A stretch of DNA of 64,000 nucleotides, taken from contig JAWLCW010000007.1 of assembly GCA_041686935.1 (NCBI GenBank), positions 182,932-246,931 on the forward strand, in the 5' to 3' direction. This stretch comes from Mariniphaga sp041686935 (GTDB lineage Bacteria; Bacteroidota; Bacteroidia; Bacteroidales; Prolixibacteraceae). The position numbers were made by a program, and so were the translations under genes. Below, in pieces: positions 1 through 9,300 of this stretch (its first letter is position 1; the number at the start of each line of letters is the position of its first letter). The notes under the pieces were generated by a model that did not search any database, was not told the origin of the DNA, and was given only the letters and a program-made list of their open reading frames with translations.

Positions 1-306
1 AAAAATGCGCTTGCAGGAATGGTCTTTCTGGATGAATTTCCATCGGAAAATGAAAATGTCTGGATTTACAGGTTTAAAAACCTGCAAAGCGGAGAAGGGG
101 CTTATGTGCTTTGGTGCCCGACTTCTGACGGTACTGTTGTCGAGGATTATGAATTAAAAATTACGGGAAATACCCCCGTAGTGAAAAAAACCATGCTGGC
201 CCATAAAAATGAAACCGGCATTAGTGAAGATTTAAATGCAACAACTGGTAAAATCAGTTTAGATGTAAATGAACGGCCAGTTATTGTTTTGGTTGACAAG
301 TTATAA
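1..306 (+). CDS. C-terminal fragment of a probable secreted glycosidase-like protein, cut by the window edge
   Basis: The frame is open from the first base of the window, so the methionine at position 19 need not be the start; this is most likely the 3' end of a longer gene. The visible ~100 residues look like a beta-sandwich tail: a YRF..L segment, a YVLWCPTSDGT motif, and a closing run of hydrophobic strands ending in VIVLVDKL. Similar tails close secreted clan-A glycosidases, and the next gene but one (1108-2889) has a comparable region around its VYALWTRKT segment, so a hydrolase of the same general type is a reasonable inference. The SGNH gene follows on the same strand within 60 bases, suggesting one operon. 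The function cannot be fixed without the upstream sequence. Confidence 0.55.
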   Translation, partial: KNALAGMVFLDEFPSENENVWIYRFKNLQSGEGAYVLWCPTSDGTVVEDYELKITGNTPVVKKTMLAHKNETGISEDLNATTGKISLDVNERPVIVLVDKL

Positions 307-364
307 GAGGAAGCAGATACATGGAATTTAGTAATGTAAAATGACATTAAAATTTAATCTAAAA

Positions 365-1042
365 ATGAAAAAGTATTTATTTAGAATTTCTGTTGTTTTT
401 ATCAGTGTTTTTCTTTTTTCTGTTAACAATAGTGTAGCGCAATATAATCCTGAAACCAAGTGGGGAGAATCAATCGCCAACTATGAACGACTGGATTCAA
501 TTTCGATGCCTGAACCAGGAGGGATTTTGCTTTTGGGCAGCTCTTCCTTTACTATCTGGCAAGATGTTCATGATTATTTCCCCGGGAAAAATATAGTCAA
601 CCGGGGATTTGGCGGATCACAAATGATCGATGTGCTTTTTTTCAGGGAACGGTTGATTCTTCCATACCAGCCAGTGCAAATAATTTTATATGAAGGTGAG
701 AATGATATTGCACTTGGGAAAATGCCGGACACCATTTTTTCAGAGCTTGTTCAATTGGTGAACTGGACTAAAACACAATTTCCGGACATACGAATTTCAA
801 TTTTATCAATGAAACCAAGTCCGCGGAGGTGGGAATTTAGGGAAACCATGTTGGAAATGAACCGGAAATTGAAACAATATGCCCTGGAAACTGAAAATAT
901 AGATTTTATTAATATTTGGGATCCAATGCTGGAAAGTGATGGAAAACCCGTGGATGATAATTACCTGGATGATTTGCTGCATTTAAATGCCAATGGTTAC
1001 AAAATCTGGCAAAAAGCCATTTCACCTTTTTTACAGCAGTAA
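365..1042 (+). CDS. Secreted SGNH/GDSL-family esterase
   Basis: Predicted 225-residue exported serine esterase of the SGNH superfamily, probably removing acyl groups from carbohydrate. I chose the ATG at 365 rather than 341 because it begins a clean signal peptide: MKKY, a hydrophobic core to about residue 22, then a VAQ cleavage site. Family blocks are visible: block I as GSSS (nucleophile Ser about 60), block II with NRGFGG (about 79-84), block III as GEND (about 111-114), and block V as D203-x-x-H206 in a DLLHLN context. No C-terminal sorting domain is present, so a periplasmic location is likely. It lies between two other secreted enzymes on the same strand, consistent with de-esterification of a polysaccharide fragment. 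The substrate is unknown. Confidence 0.8.
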   Translation: MKKYLFRISVVFISVFLFSVNNSVAQYNPETKWGESIANYERLDSISMPEPGGILLLGSSSFTIWQDVHDYFPGKNIVNRGFGGSQMIDVLFFRERLILPYQPVQIILYEGENDIALGKMPDTIFSELVQLVNWTKTQFPDIRISILSMKPSPRRWEFRETMLEMNRKLKQYALETENIDFINIWDPMLESDGKPVDDNYLDDLLHLNANGYKIWQKAISPFLQQ

Positions 1043-1107
1043 GTTTTTTACAAAATATTTAATGGCATACAAACTATAGAGATTAAATTTTAAAAAACGT
1101 GGGAAAG

Positions 1108-2889
1108 ATGAAAGTTAAACACAGATTTAAATTTAAAACTACGAAAAATACTTTTACTGCAATTCTTATAATACTAAGCTTTTTACAGGCAAAAGCACAG
1201 CCAGAACAAATTCTGATGTCAGATTTTATGGGAGCCAATACCAATGTGGCTGCCTATGATAACGGTTTTCTGTCGGATCTTTCAGTGACCGTTAAATGGA
1301 TTCGGGAGTACCACAACTGGAATCATTACGAAGCTGCAAATGATTATTACAAGTGGGATAACATCACCAGGTATCCACATACCCACACCTGGCCCAATCA
1401 CAATAAATTTATGGATGCATGTCAGAACTTAGGTGTTCAGGTTCTTATTGATGTTTTGGAAAATCCATCCTGGGTTAGCTCAACCCCTATTCCAAATAAC
1501 ACAGGTGATGGTTCCAATGCAACTGATTATATGGAAAGGCTTGATTTTCTTGGACAACTGGTTGCCAGGTATGGTTCGAAAAAGTTCGATAACTCACTCC
1601 TGAAAACAACCGACAAAGTTTCCGGGTTAAACTACATCAAATATTACGAAGATGAAAATGAACCCGATTATTGGTGGAAAACGCCAAAATGGCCGGCACA
1701 GAATTACGCCAAATATTGCAATTCAGCACACAACGGATATGGTGTTGAAACAAGCGATGAATATCCTTTGCTTGGCATTAAGTCTGTTGATCCCGATGCC
1801 AAACATGTATTGGCTGGGTTGGCAGGACGGGATTCCACCTACTTTCATGAAATACTAGAGGCATCGGAAGGCAGGGTTCCGTTCGATGTGTTGAATGTTC
1901 ATATGTATTGTACTGATCACTCCAAAGCCTTTTCACCCGAAAATGAAATATACGGCTATGAAAAAGGGTTTAGTGATTTTTTTAAATGGCGCAATCGTGT
2001 TTTGCCTGATGTTCCGGTGTGGATTACAGAGTTTGGCTGGGATACCTATTTGTCATCCGATAACAAACATTCATATACCTACGCTCCTTTTGAACAACAA
2101 GCCAATTATCTGATGCGCTCGTTTTTCATTTTTTTGAAAATGGGATTTGAAAAGGCATTTATGTTTATGGCCACCGATGGAAACAGCAGCAACCTTACAC
2201 AATATTCTTCCAGCGGATTGTTTAAAGACAGAAGTTCCGGGTATGAAAAGAAACCATCGTGGTATTACCTGGCTACCATGCAAAATGTTTTGGGAGATTT
2301 TGTTTATAGCCGCACAATTTCCTATGCTGAAAAAGTTGGAGAAAATGAAGTTTACTGTTTGGAATTTGTAAATCCTGAAAACAATAACAAGGTTTATGCC
2401 TTATGGACCAGGAAAACTTATTCTCAAACCGATAACGGGGCAACCACCAGTTATCAGATGAATATTGAGTTTATGCCCAAAGAGGCATATTCTGTGTTTC
2501 CCGGAAATTTCGATAAGCAGGGCGAGTGGGTTAACATCGAAAATCCGGGTTCAATAATAGATTTAAATCTGACAGAAACCCCTCAATTTCTTGTGGTTTC
2601 AGAAAAAGAAACCGGATTTGACAGGGTTGAATCCGATAAGTTTTTAGTAAACGTTTTTCCGAATCCTTCATCCGGGAGAGTAAAACTCTCTGTTATTGAC
2701 CATACAGAGCGCAACTTAAATATTGCAGTTTATTCGTCAACGGGTCAGCTTGTGCAATCCCTTTTGGAGAATGCTCCAATTAAAGGAGAGAAGCATTTTC
2801 TGTTTGGAGAAGGCTTTTTGCCTGGAATCTATTTCATTCAGTTAAAAAGTGAACAGCAAAGCATAACCAGAAAATTAATAATTCAATGA
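1108..2889 (+). CDS. Secreted clan GH-A glycoside hydrolase with type IX secretion C-terminal domain
   Basis: About 593 residues. A GTG at 1099 lies in frame, but the ATG at 1108 gives a better signal peptide (basic start, hydrophobic core, AKAQ site). The body reads as a TIM-barrel retaining glycosidase of clan GH-A: an ENEPDYW segment supplies the acid/base (N184-E185) and VWITEFGW supplies the nucleophile (E308). The organisation is most like GH39/GH5-type enzymes, but the exact family is uncertain. After the barrel comes a beta-sandwich, then from about residue 515 a type A sorting domain (FPNPSSG start, IAVYSSTGQ, GIYFIQL, KLIIQ end). It should therefore cross the outer membrane by T9SS and be surface-anchored or released. 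The stop overlaps the start of the GH2 gene by four bases (ATGA), which indicates translational coupling. Confidence 0.82.
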   Translation: MKVKHRFKFKTTKNTFTAILIILSFLQAKAQPEQILMSDFMGANTNVAAYDNGFLSDLSVTVKWIREYHNWNHYEAANDYYKWDNITRYPHTHTWPNHNKFMDACQNLGVQVLIDVLENPSWVSSTPIPNNTGDGSNATDYMERLDFLGQLVARYGSKKFDNSLLKTTDKVSGLNYIKYYEDENEPDYWWKTPKWPAQNYAKYCNSAHNGYGVETSDEYPLLGIKSVDPDAKHVLAGLAGRDSTYFHEILEASEGRVPFDVLNVHMYCTDHSKAFSPENEIYGYEKGFSDFFKWRNRVLPDVPVWITEFGWDTYLSSDNKHSYTYAPFEQQANYLMRSFFIFLKMGFEKAFMFMATDGNSSNLTQYSSSGLFKDRSSGYEKKPSWYYLATMQNVLGDFVYSRTISYAEKVGENEVYCLEFVNPENNNKVYALWTRKTYSQTDNGATTSYQMNIEFMPKEAYSVFPGNFDKQGEWVNIENPGSIIDLNLTETPQFLVVSEKETGFDRVESDKFLVNVFPNPSSGRVKLSVIDHTERNLNIAVYSSTGQLVQSLLENAPIKGEKHFLFGEGFLPGIYFIQLKSEQQSITRKLIIQ

Positions 2890-5345
2890 AAATTAAGCTA
2901 ATCTCAATTTTACTGTTTTTTCAGTATGGTTTCAGCATGATACAGGCACAGGAAACCAGAACTTCAGTTTTACTGGATAAAGACTGGAAATTTATTAAAG
3001 CCGATATTCCTTCAGCCCATCAACCCGGGTTTGACGACGGGAATTGGGAGAAAGTAGAAGTTCCGCACGATTGGGCTATTTACGGTCCGTTTGATGTGAA
3101 TAACGATCTTCACGATGTTGCCATTGAACAAAACCTTGAAGACAGGGCATATAAACAAACTGGCAGAACCGGAGGGTTACCTTACATTGGAGTGGGCTGG
3201 TACCGGCTTACATTCGATGTGGCTGATTTTGACAAAGAAAAAAACCAGGTTTCGATGTTGTTCGATGGCGCCATGAGTGAAGCCCGCATTTATGTGAACG
3301 GGAAGGAGGCTTGTTTTTGGCCAAACGGTTACAATACGTTTCATTTCGACATAACTGAATTTTTAAATCCCGACGGCAAAAACAACCAGTTGGCAGTCAG
3401 GCTGGAAAACCCGGAACAATCATCACGATGGTATCCGGGGGCCGGCATTTATCGCAACGTACATCTTATTGTAACCAGTAAAATCCATGTGCCGGTTTGG
3501 GGAACTTATATTACAACGCCTTTTGTTTCTGAGGAGTTTGCTTCGGTTAACCTGAAAACAACCCTTGAGAATGTGCCTGATGGCCAGGAAATCCGGGTTC
3601 AAACGGTAATATTGGATGAAAAGGGGAATCAGGTTGCAATGAAGGACAATGTGCAGAAAATCAATCACAATATGCCTTTTGAGCAAAATTTTTTGGTTAA
3701 CTTACCCAAATTATGGTCGCCTGAAACACCGGTTTTGTACAAAGCTGTTTCGAAAATTTTTGTTGAAAATGAATTAACCGATGAATATACCACCCGTTTT
3801 GGAATACGCGATATCAAATACATTGCGGACAAAGGCTTTTTCCTGAATGGCCGGCACCGGAAATTTCAGGGAGTATGCAACCACCACGATTTGGGTCCGC
3901 TGGGAGCCGCTGTAAACACTGCCGCTTTGCGCAGGCAACTTACGATTTTAAAAGATATGGGCTGCGATGCCATACGCACCGCACATAATATGCCGGCCCC
4001 CGACTTGGTTGAGCTGTGCGACGAAATGGGTTTTATGATGATGGTTGAACCGTTTGACGAATGGGATATTGCCAAAGTTAAAAATGGGTACCACCGTTTT
4101 TTTGATGAGTGGGCTGAGCGCGATATGGTAAATATGGTGCGTAATTACCGCAACAATCCATGCGTGATTATGTGGAGTATCGGAAACGAAGTTCCCACCC
4201 AGTGCAGCCCCGAAGGTTACAAAGTAGCTAAATTTCTTCGGGATATTTGTCATCGCGAAGATCCAACACGCCCGGTTACCTGTGGTATGGATCAGGTTTC
4301 GTGTGTATTGGAAAACGGGTTCGCTGCCATGATAGATATTCCCGGTTTTAATTACCGCGTACACCGGTACCACGAGGCTTATGAAAAATTGCCTCAAAAT
4401 CTGATTTTGGGCGCAGAAACAGCCTCAACGATCAGCTCAAGAGGTGTTTATAAATTTCCGGTAAAAATTGACGACAGACCAAGATATGATGATCAGCAAA
4501 TTTCTTCATACGATTTGGAATACTGTATTTGGTCGAATCTGCCCGATGAAGATTTTGCCCTGGCCGACGATTATGACTGGACCATAGGGCAGTTTGTGTG
4601 GACAGGTTTCGATTACCTGGGTGAACCAACTCCATATAGCTGGGATGGCTGGCCAAACCACAGTTCAATGTTTGGAATTATTGATTTGGCCAGTATTCCA
4701 AAAGACCGTTATTATTTGTACCGCAGTTTGTGGAATAAAAACGATGAGACCCTGCATATTCTGCCCCATTGGAATTGGGAGGGTGCCGGGGTGGATAAAG
4801 TTCCTGTATTTGTTTACACCAATTATTCTGAAGCTGAATTGTTTGTAAATGGAAAAAGCTACGGACGACAAAAGAAAAATAAATCGTCACTTCAGCACCG
4901 CTACCGCCTGATGTGGATGGATGTTTTATATGAACCTGGCGAAGTAAAAGTGGTGGCCTACAATGAAAAAGGTGAAGCCAAAAAAGAGGCAACTGTCAAA
5001 ACTTCCGGCAAACCGCACCGAATTGAACTGATTTCAGACCGTGAAGCGATTGATGCCGATGGAAAAGATTTGGCATACATCAATGTTCGGGTAGTTGACA
5101 AAGACGGGAATTTGTGTCCGGTTGATCAGCGTTTGATTGAGTTTTCTGTTTCAGGAAATGGTCGTTACAGGGCTTCGGCCAATGGTGATCCTACTTGTCT
5201 TTACATGTTTCATGAGCCTCGAATGCCTCTGTTTAACGGGCAGGCAACTGCTATTGTGCAGTCTTTGGAAATAGCCGGAAAAATTCTGCTGACGGCAAAG
5301 GGGAAAGGTGTTCAGAATGGGACCATTGAAATTGCAACAGAGTAA
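2886..5345 (+). CDS. Glycoside hydrolase family 2 enzyme, beta-galactosidase-like
   Basis: An 819-residue exported GH2 enzyme with a signal peptide (hydrophobic residues 5-18, IQAQ site). Domain order follows the family: a jelly-roll sugar-binding domain (about 25-200, with WKF, VPHDW and GWYR segments), an immunoglobulin-like domain (about 200-310), a TIM barrel (about 312-620) and C-terminal Ig-like domains of the DUF4982 kind. The acid/base lies in WSIGNEVP (N434-E435) and the nucleophile in GAETAS (E511). It probably cleaves beta-linked galactose or a related sugar from oligosaccharides in the periplasm. It is coupled to the upstream clan-A hydrolase by an ATGA overlap, so the surface enzyme and this exo-enzyme probably work on one glycan. 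The exact sugar specificity is not visible. Confidence 0.9.
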   Translation: MKIKLISILLFFQYGFSMIQAQETRTSVLLDKDWKFIKADIPSAHQPGFDDGNWEKVEVPHDWAIYGPFDVNNDLHDVAIEQNLEDRAYKQTGRTGGLPYIGVGWYRLTFDVADFDKEKNQVSMLFDGAMSEARIYVNGKEACFWPNGYNTFHFDITEFLNPDGKNNQLAVRLENPEQSSRWYPGAGIYRNVHLIVTSKIHVPVWGTYITTPFVSEEFASVNLKTTLENVPDGQEIRVQTVILDEKGNQVAMKDNVQKINHNMPFEQNFLVNLPKLWSPETPVLYKAVSKIFVENELTDEYTTRFGIRDIKYIADKGFFLNGRHRKFQGVCNHHDLGPLGAAVNTAALRRQLTILKDMGCDAIRTAHNMPAPDLVELCDEMGFMMMVEPFDEWDIAKVKNGYHRFFDEWAERDMVNMVRNYRNNPCVIMWSIGNEVPTQCSPEGYKVAKFLRDICHREDPTRPVTCGMDQVSCVLENGFAAMIDIPGFNYRVHRYHEAYEKLPQNLILGAETASTISSRGVYKFPVKIDDRPRYDDQQISSYDLEYCIWSNLPDEDFALADDYDWTIGQFVWTGFDYLGEPTPYSWDGWPNHSSMFGIIDLASIPKDRYYLYRSLWNKNDETLHILPHWNWEGAGVDKVPVFVYTNYSEAELFVNGKSYGRQKKNKSSLQHRYRLMWMDVLYEPGEVKVVAYNEKGEAKKEATVKTSGKPHRIELISDREAIDADGKDLAYINVRVVDKDGNLCPVDQRLIEFSVSGNGRYRASANGDPTCLYMFHEPRMPLFNGQATAIVQSLEIAGKILLTAKGKGVQNGTIEIATE

Positions 5346-5402
5346 TTCAAATGAATAGTGTACAAAACAGGGTTATGGTGTAAAACAATAAATCAAATAA
5401 AA

Positions 5403-6275
5403 ATGAGTAAAAATATTTTTAATGCTTTGTTTTTGAGGTTTTTGTTATCTTCAATCCTTTTGTTTGTTGCGGTTATTGGTTTTGCCGGTGATTCTGAGTA
5501 TTCTGTGCAATATGGAATTTCTTATTATGAAGATTCCATCGCTAATTCGGATTCTTATATAAAAGAGCGATGTGTGCTGGATATTTACTATCCTGAAAAT
5601 CAAAAAGATTTTCCAACAGTAATCTGGTTTCATGGAGGCGGTATTAACAGTGGAAATAAATGGATTCCCGGAGAACTGAAAGACAGGGGTGTTGCTGTGA
5701 TTGCAGTGAATTACCGGTTAAGTCCGATGGTAAAATGTCCCGCCTACCTCGATGACGCTGCAGCAGCAGTAGCCTGGACATTTAAAAACATTGAACGGTT
5801 TGGTGGAGATCCATCCAAAATTATTGTTTCAGGCCATTCTGCCGGTGGATATCTGGCCAGTATGATTGGTCTCGATAAAAAATGGCTGGCAAACTTTGGA
5901 ATTGATGCCAATGAGATTGCTTTACTGGTTCCGTTTAGCGGTCACACAATTACCCATTTAACCATTAGAAAAGAAAGAGGGATAAGCGATACCCAACCCA
6001 TAGTTGACGAATTTGCACCTCTTTTTCATATAAGGCCTGATGCTCCTCCAATGGTATTAATTCTGGGAGACAGAGAACTTGAAATGCTTGGCCGGTATGA
6101 AGAAAACGCATATTTCTGGCGCATGATGAAAGTGATTGGACATGAAAAAACCAGGTTATATGAACTGGACGGGTTTGATCACGGAGGAATGCTTGAGCCA
6201 GCTTTTTTGCTCCTTCAGAAAGAAATTGAATTTTTTGTAAAACAACAAAATCAAACAGATGCAACATCAAAATAA
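5403..6275 (+). CDS. Exported alpha/beta-hydrolase (esterase/lipase, HGGG type)
   Basis: A 290-residue carboxylesterase of the hormone-sensitive-lipase/BD-FAE type. The open frame extends back to a GTG at 5358, but the ATG at 5403 starts a typical signal peptide (MSKN, then a long hydrophobic core to about residue 27), so that start is preferred. The oxyanion-hole motif HGGG is at 77-80, the nucleophile elbow GHSAGG has Ser146, the acid is Asp223 in LGDRE, and the base is His260 in GFDHGG. Together with the SGNH protein upstream it supplies a second de-esterifying activity to the cluster, for example removal of acetyl or feruloyl groups that block the glycosidases. It follows the GH2 gene after a 57-base gap on the same strand and is probably cotranscribed with it. 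Confidence 0.85.
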   Translation: MSKNIFNALFLRFLLSSILLFVAVIGFAGDSEYSVQYGISYYEDSIANSDSYIKERCVLDIYYPENQKDFPTVIWFHGGGINSGNKWIPGELKDRGVAVIAVNYRLSPMVKCPAYLDDAAAAVAWTFKNIERFGGDPSKIIVSGHSAGGYLASMIGLDKKWLANFGIDANEIALLVPFSGHTITHLTIRKERGISDTQPIVDEFAPLFHIRPDAPPMVLILGDRELEMLGRYEENAYFWRMMKVIGHEKTRLYELDGFDHGGMLEPAFLLLQKEIEFFVKQQNQTDATSK

Positions 6276-6376
6276 TCAACGATATATCATACAAATTAAT
6301 TAGCTCTAATATAAATTTAAATGAATCATTTTCCAAAAATTAATTTTTATTCTTTAATCTTTTAAAATTTTGTAAC

Positions 6377-9300
6377 ATGAAATTAAAACTTTTACTTTCC
6401 TTGATGTTAATGACCTTTTTGCTTAAGGCTCAGGAGCCTTACAGGTCTTTGATTATCACAGAAGCACGTTTTGACCAGACGAACAATGCTTATTGTGAGA
6501 TTACCAACGTGGGTGATGAGCCCGTGCAGTTAAGTCAGTTCAAATTTGGTCACATGACTCCATGGAACCCTGCTATTCTTGACGTATGGAATGATCCGTG
6601 GAATCCCTATCATCGCTTCTTTTTTCTGCCCGACAGAATTCTTCAGCCCGGAGAATCATTTGTAATTGCAACAGCTTATGATTACGGTCCTATGATGTAC
6701 AAAAAGAAAGTGCCCGGACATGAAATGAATGAACGGAACAAGCAAACAGAGATTTATGATATTGCTGATATTCTGGTTCATGTAAGTGAATCCGATGGCG
6801 ATCCGGCCGATAGTGTTTCAAGTTGGGAGATGGTAGAAGCTATGGCCGTTTCGCAGGGCCGTGATTGCTGGTATCTGGAACAGCATTTCGAGAATGGAGA
6901 TTCAATAGTAATTGACCAGGTGAACGGAAATTTTGATAATGCAGGTCAAAACTTTGCACGGGCCTATGATGTAGCCGGAGTTGAAGGTGCTACTTATAAT
7001 TCGTTGCTTGTACGCAAGTATAGTGTGAAACAGGGAAACCTTGATTTTTACAACGCCCGTGGTGTAGGCCTCGAAGATTCAGAATGGATAGCAATACCCA
7101 GAATGTATGGTTATGGATGGGTTGACTGGCGTAAATTGTGGTGGACTGCGGGAAACCACGGCCCCTATGTTTTGGATGAAAATACACTTGAATCGGAAGT
7201 AATTGAAGTTGACTTTGCCAATAAAACACTCACGGTTCCATGGGGCGTTGGCAGATTGGATGACATTATGCGATTTATGGTTGAAAAACCCGGAATTGCA
7301 TGGAACTACCATCTGAATGAAAATCATGCGGATTCAATTTACCGTTCCGCCAGAACAGGCGATAAACTAACCATTTATGTTTGTGGTGAGAGCCTTCAGA
7401 CCGCTACATTTGATATTATTGTTTCAGAACCAACTGCAGCAACCAACATTGTAGTGCCAATATCACACATTAATATTGGTACTTTTAGCCAGGGAGGTCC
7501 CATAACTACCAATAATCAAAGTGGGTTGCTCGACTGGCCAAGGGTTACAAGGCATGATTCCGGAACTGATTCAATCACTGGTACATGGCACGGGTTACCC
7601 AATGCACTTCGAACTGATTCATTGCTGAAATATCTTGAGAAACCTGCCAATGCGACCTGGGAATTTGTTTGGGTAGATGGCATTGAAAGACCGGATCTTA
7701 AAAACGGAGATATTCTGAAAATAACCGCACAAAATGGAAATGTAAAAGAATATTTTCTCCACGTTCAGCCTTACAATCCCAGTCATAATGGCTATCTGGC
7801 GGCTATCACATGGCCTGATATCCCAAAAAAATACCGTGGTATTTTCGGCTGGATGGGTGATACCATCCCCAATTTCAACCCAACTACTCTAAATTACAGG
7901 GTGCAGGTTCCTTTTGATGTGGACGGGATTCCTGCTTTGATGGCAAAGACCCAGAACCTCAATGCAAAAATTGTTGTCAACCGTGCAAAATCTCTTTCGG
8001 GAACAACAGCAGATCGAACCATTTCTTTTATAGTTACTGCTGAAGATGACAGTGTTACTTACACATACAATGTGGAACTGATAAAAGAAAAAGATCCTTC
8101 CAAAATGCAACCATATTTTGCTGAACCATTTCTTTCCGAATTTTTTTACATGGATCAGTGGTCCAATAGTTTTGGTGAAATTGCAAATCCGGGTAATCAA
8201 CCGATTGATTTAAGCGATTATATGATTGTAATGTCATGGGCCCCGGATCCTGTAGCTGCAGTTCAATCCCGGATGGGCGAAGAAGAATGGCTTGATCGTT
8301 ACGATAAGTACATTCCCGGATACAAATGGGTGAGTGAAGCCCAATGGATGGTAACGCCCGGAATTCTGGAAAGAGATTTAACTGTAAATTCAATGGTTTA
8401 TCCCGGAGATGTTTTTTGTTTTGGCGCCATAAATACAGATGGAATGTTGGCGGCAGGAGGGGCAGGTTATGAATGGCCCGTTCCCAAACAACTGGACGTG
8501 CAGTTTTTGAACCGCGATGGCAGTTTTGGTACTTACCGGAATCCCTGGGGAGAAGAAACAGGTGTTTATGGATCTCCCATTCGTAAAACAAGTACAGCCA
8601 GTTGGTTTATGTTTAAAATTCTGAATGATTCTATCAAATTGGGCTTGAAACCAGCCAATGATCCTAATGATTTTGAATTGATTGAAAGTTTTGGTATGAG
8701 CGACGGATCGGCCTGGAGAATTGGCGGAAGTAACGCAGCGATGATTACCAATTACATGCGGAAACCTCATATTTATAAAGGCAGTCCTGAACTTGGAGCG
8801 TCATTTGGTACAACCCCGGATGACACAGAATGGACCTGGACCAATCAGGCTTACTGGAATGCAAGAGGAGTCGGCTGGTCGTTAAATATTTTGAATTGTG
8901 GCAACGACATTGGTCAGCATTTTATGCACGAACCTACGCATTACAAATCAACCGTTACCTCTGTGGTTTATAAGGTTAGCGACGGGTATTCGCTGGAAGA
9001 AGAGATAAGAGGATTAGTTACGGGAACAACTGTCAGTGCATTTTTTGGTAATCTGAATAAGGCAAATGAGAATCAAACGTTAACCGTCAAATCATTTGCT
9101 GGCGGCAGCATGTTGGGCATGGATGATTTGCTCAGCCTGAATGATACGTTGGTTGTGTTATCGGCTGATAGTTTGAATATTACCCGGTATGTTCTTGAAG
9201 TAAGTGAAGACGGTTTAAGTTCAAATGCTGTTCTTACCTCTGCTCTTTATCAAATAGATATTACAAGTGAACCCAAAAGTGCTTCCCAGGATGACAATTC

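Noticed and set aside
3948..4397. Minus-strand ORF of 149 codons inside the GH2 gene
   Set aside because: It is a shadow of the GH2 reading frame, with no domain, start context or neighbours to support it.
8055..8591. Minus-strand ORF of 178 codons inside the T9SS surface protein
   Set aside because: It lies antisense to a coherent secreted protein and has low-plausibility composition.
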